5,033 nucleotides of DNA from NCBI GenBank assembly GCA_902783235.1, contig CACZQG010000017.1:1-5033 (forward strand), in the 5' to 3' direction. Below, piece by piece: positions 4,896 to 5,033 of the stretch. The stretch is from an uncultured Ruminococcus sp. Its GTDB lineage: Bacteria > Bacillota > Clostridia > Oscillospirales > Ruminococcaceae. The position numbers and the translations under genes are program-made. The number at the start of each line of letters is the position of its first letter. The stretch's first letter is position 1. The notes under the pieces are model-generated. The model did no database searches, was not told where the DNA came from, and worked only from the letters and a program-made list of their open reading frames with translations.

Positions 4896-5021
4896 AAAGC
4901 AAAGCGAACCGACTATTGCTTTCGTTGAATTACAGTTAAAATCATATTTTAAAATTATTTATAATTATGCGTGCTTCAATTTTTTGCATTCATCGGAGCC
5001 GTTGCCGTTTCGCTTTGCTTT
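4896..5021. repeat. 126-bp segment bounded by 13-bp perfect inverted repeats
   Basis: The 13-mer AAAGCAAAGCGAA (4896-4908) recurs as its exact reverse complement at 5009-5021. The interior has no open reading frame of note and is AT-rich, with a small 7-bp hairpin at 4936-4952 (TTAAAAT/ATTTTAA). The arrangement resembles a non-coding miniature inverted-repeat element or folded intergenic repeat. No target-site duplication was identified. Confidence 0.4.
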
Positions 5022-5033
5022 TAAAATCGTGCC

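Noticed and set aside
4835..4923. CRISPR array or replication origin iterons at the right end
   Set aside because: The repeat unit is only 7 bp with no spacers, and no cas, rep or dnaA gene is present.

Overview
This 5,033-bp window looks chromosomal and comes from a low-to-moderate-GC Gram-positive bacterium. The best fit is a Ruminococcus-like member of the Oscillospiraceae (class Clostridia). The signs are strong AGGAGG-type ribosome binding sites, AT-rich intergenic DNA with sigma-A-like promoters, and a set of typical clostridial proteins: a zf-trcl-like zinc-ribbon protein, a hybrid-cluster-associated CxxC protein (DUF1858 family), and the TrmK/Nif3 pair. Genus placement is inference. 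All five genes lie on the + strand.

Layout. Positions 1-341 carry no gene. They hold a repeat-like segment with 12-bp periodicity (about 1-112), an AT-rich stretch, and the likely ftsZ promoter. ftsZ (342-1439) follows, not next to other division genes in this window. A 239-bp gap has 10-bp phased repeats, a good promoter candidate and a leader hairpin before a class I fumarase/tartrate dehydratase beta subunit gene (1679-2236) that has no alpha subunit beside it. A 354-bp gene-free stretch then holds a near-consensus promoter, a 22-bp palindrome at the predicted transcription start and a leader of about 220 nt, leading to a 92-residue double zinc-ribbon protein (2591-2869) closed by a textbook terminator. 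A 68-residue CxxC protein (3017-3223) ends in a GAAA-loop hairpin. Last comes a 488-codon gene that joins a complete TrmK tRNA methyltransferase to a complete Nif3/DUF34 metal-binding protein (3280-4746). The right end (4747-5033) is gene-free and rich in tandem and inverted repeats.

The genes do not form one pathway. Each of the first three seems to be its own transcription unit, with housekeeping roles in cell division, central carbon metabolism, probable zinc or nucleic acid binding, redox and tRNA modification. No defence system, prophage, CRISPR array or RNA gene was recognised. The points most worth following are the zero-linker TrmK-Nif3 fusion with a possible internal start, the palindrome at the zinc-ribbon promoter, the unusual residues in FtsZ, and the repeat-like DNA at both ends.
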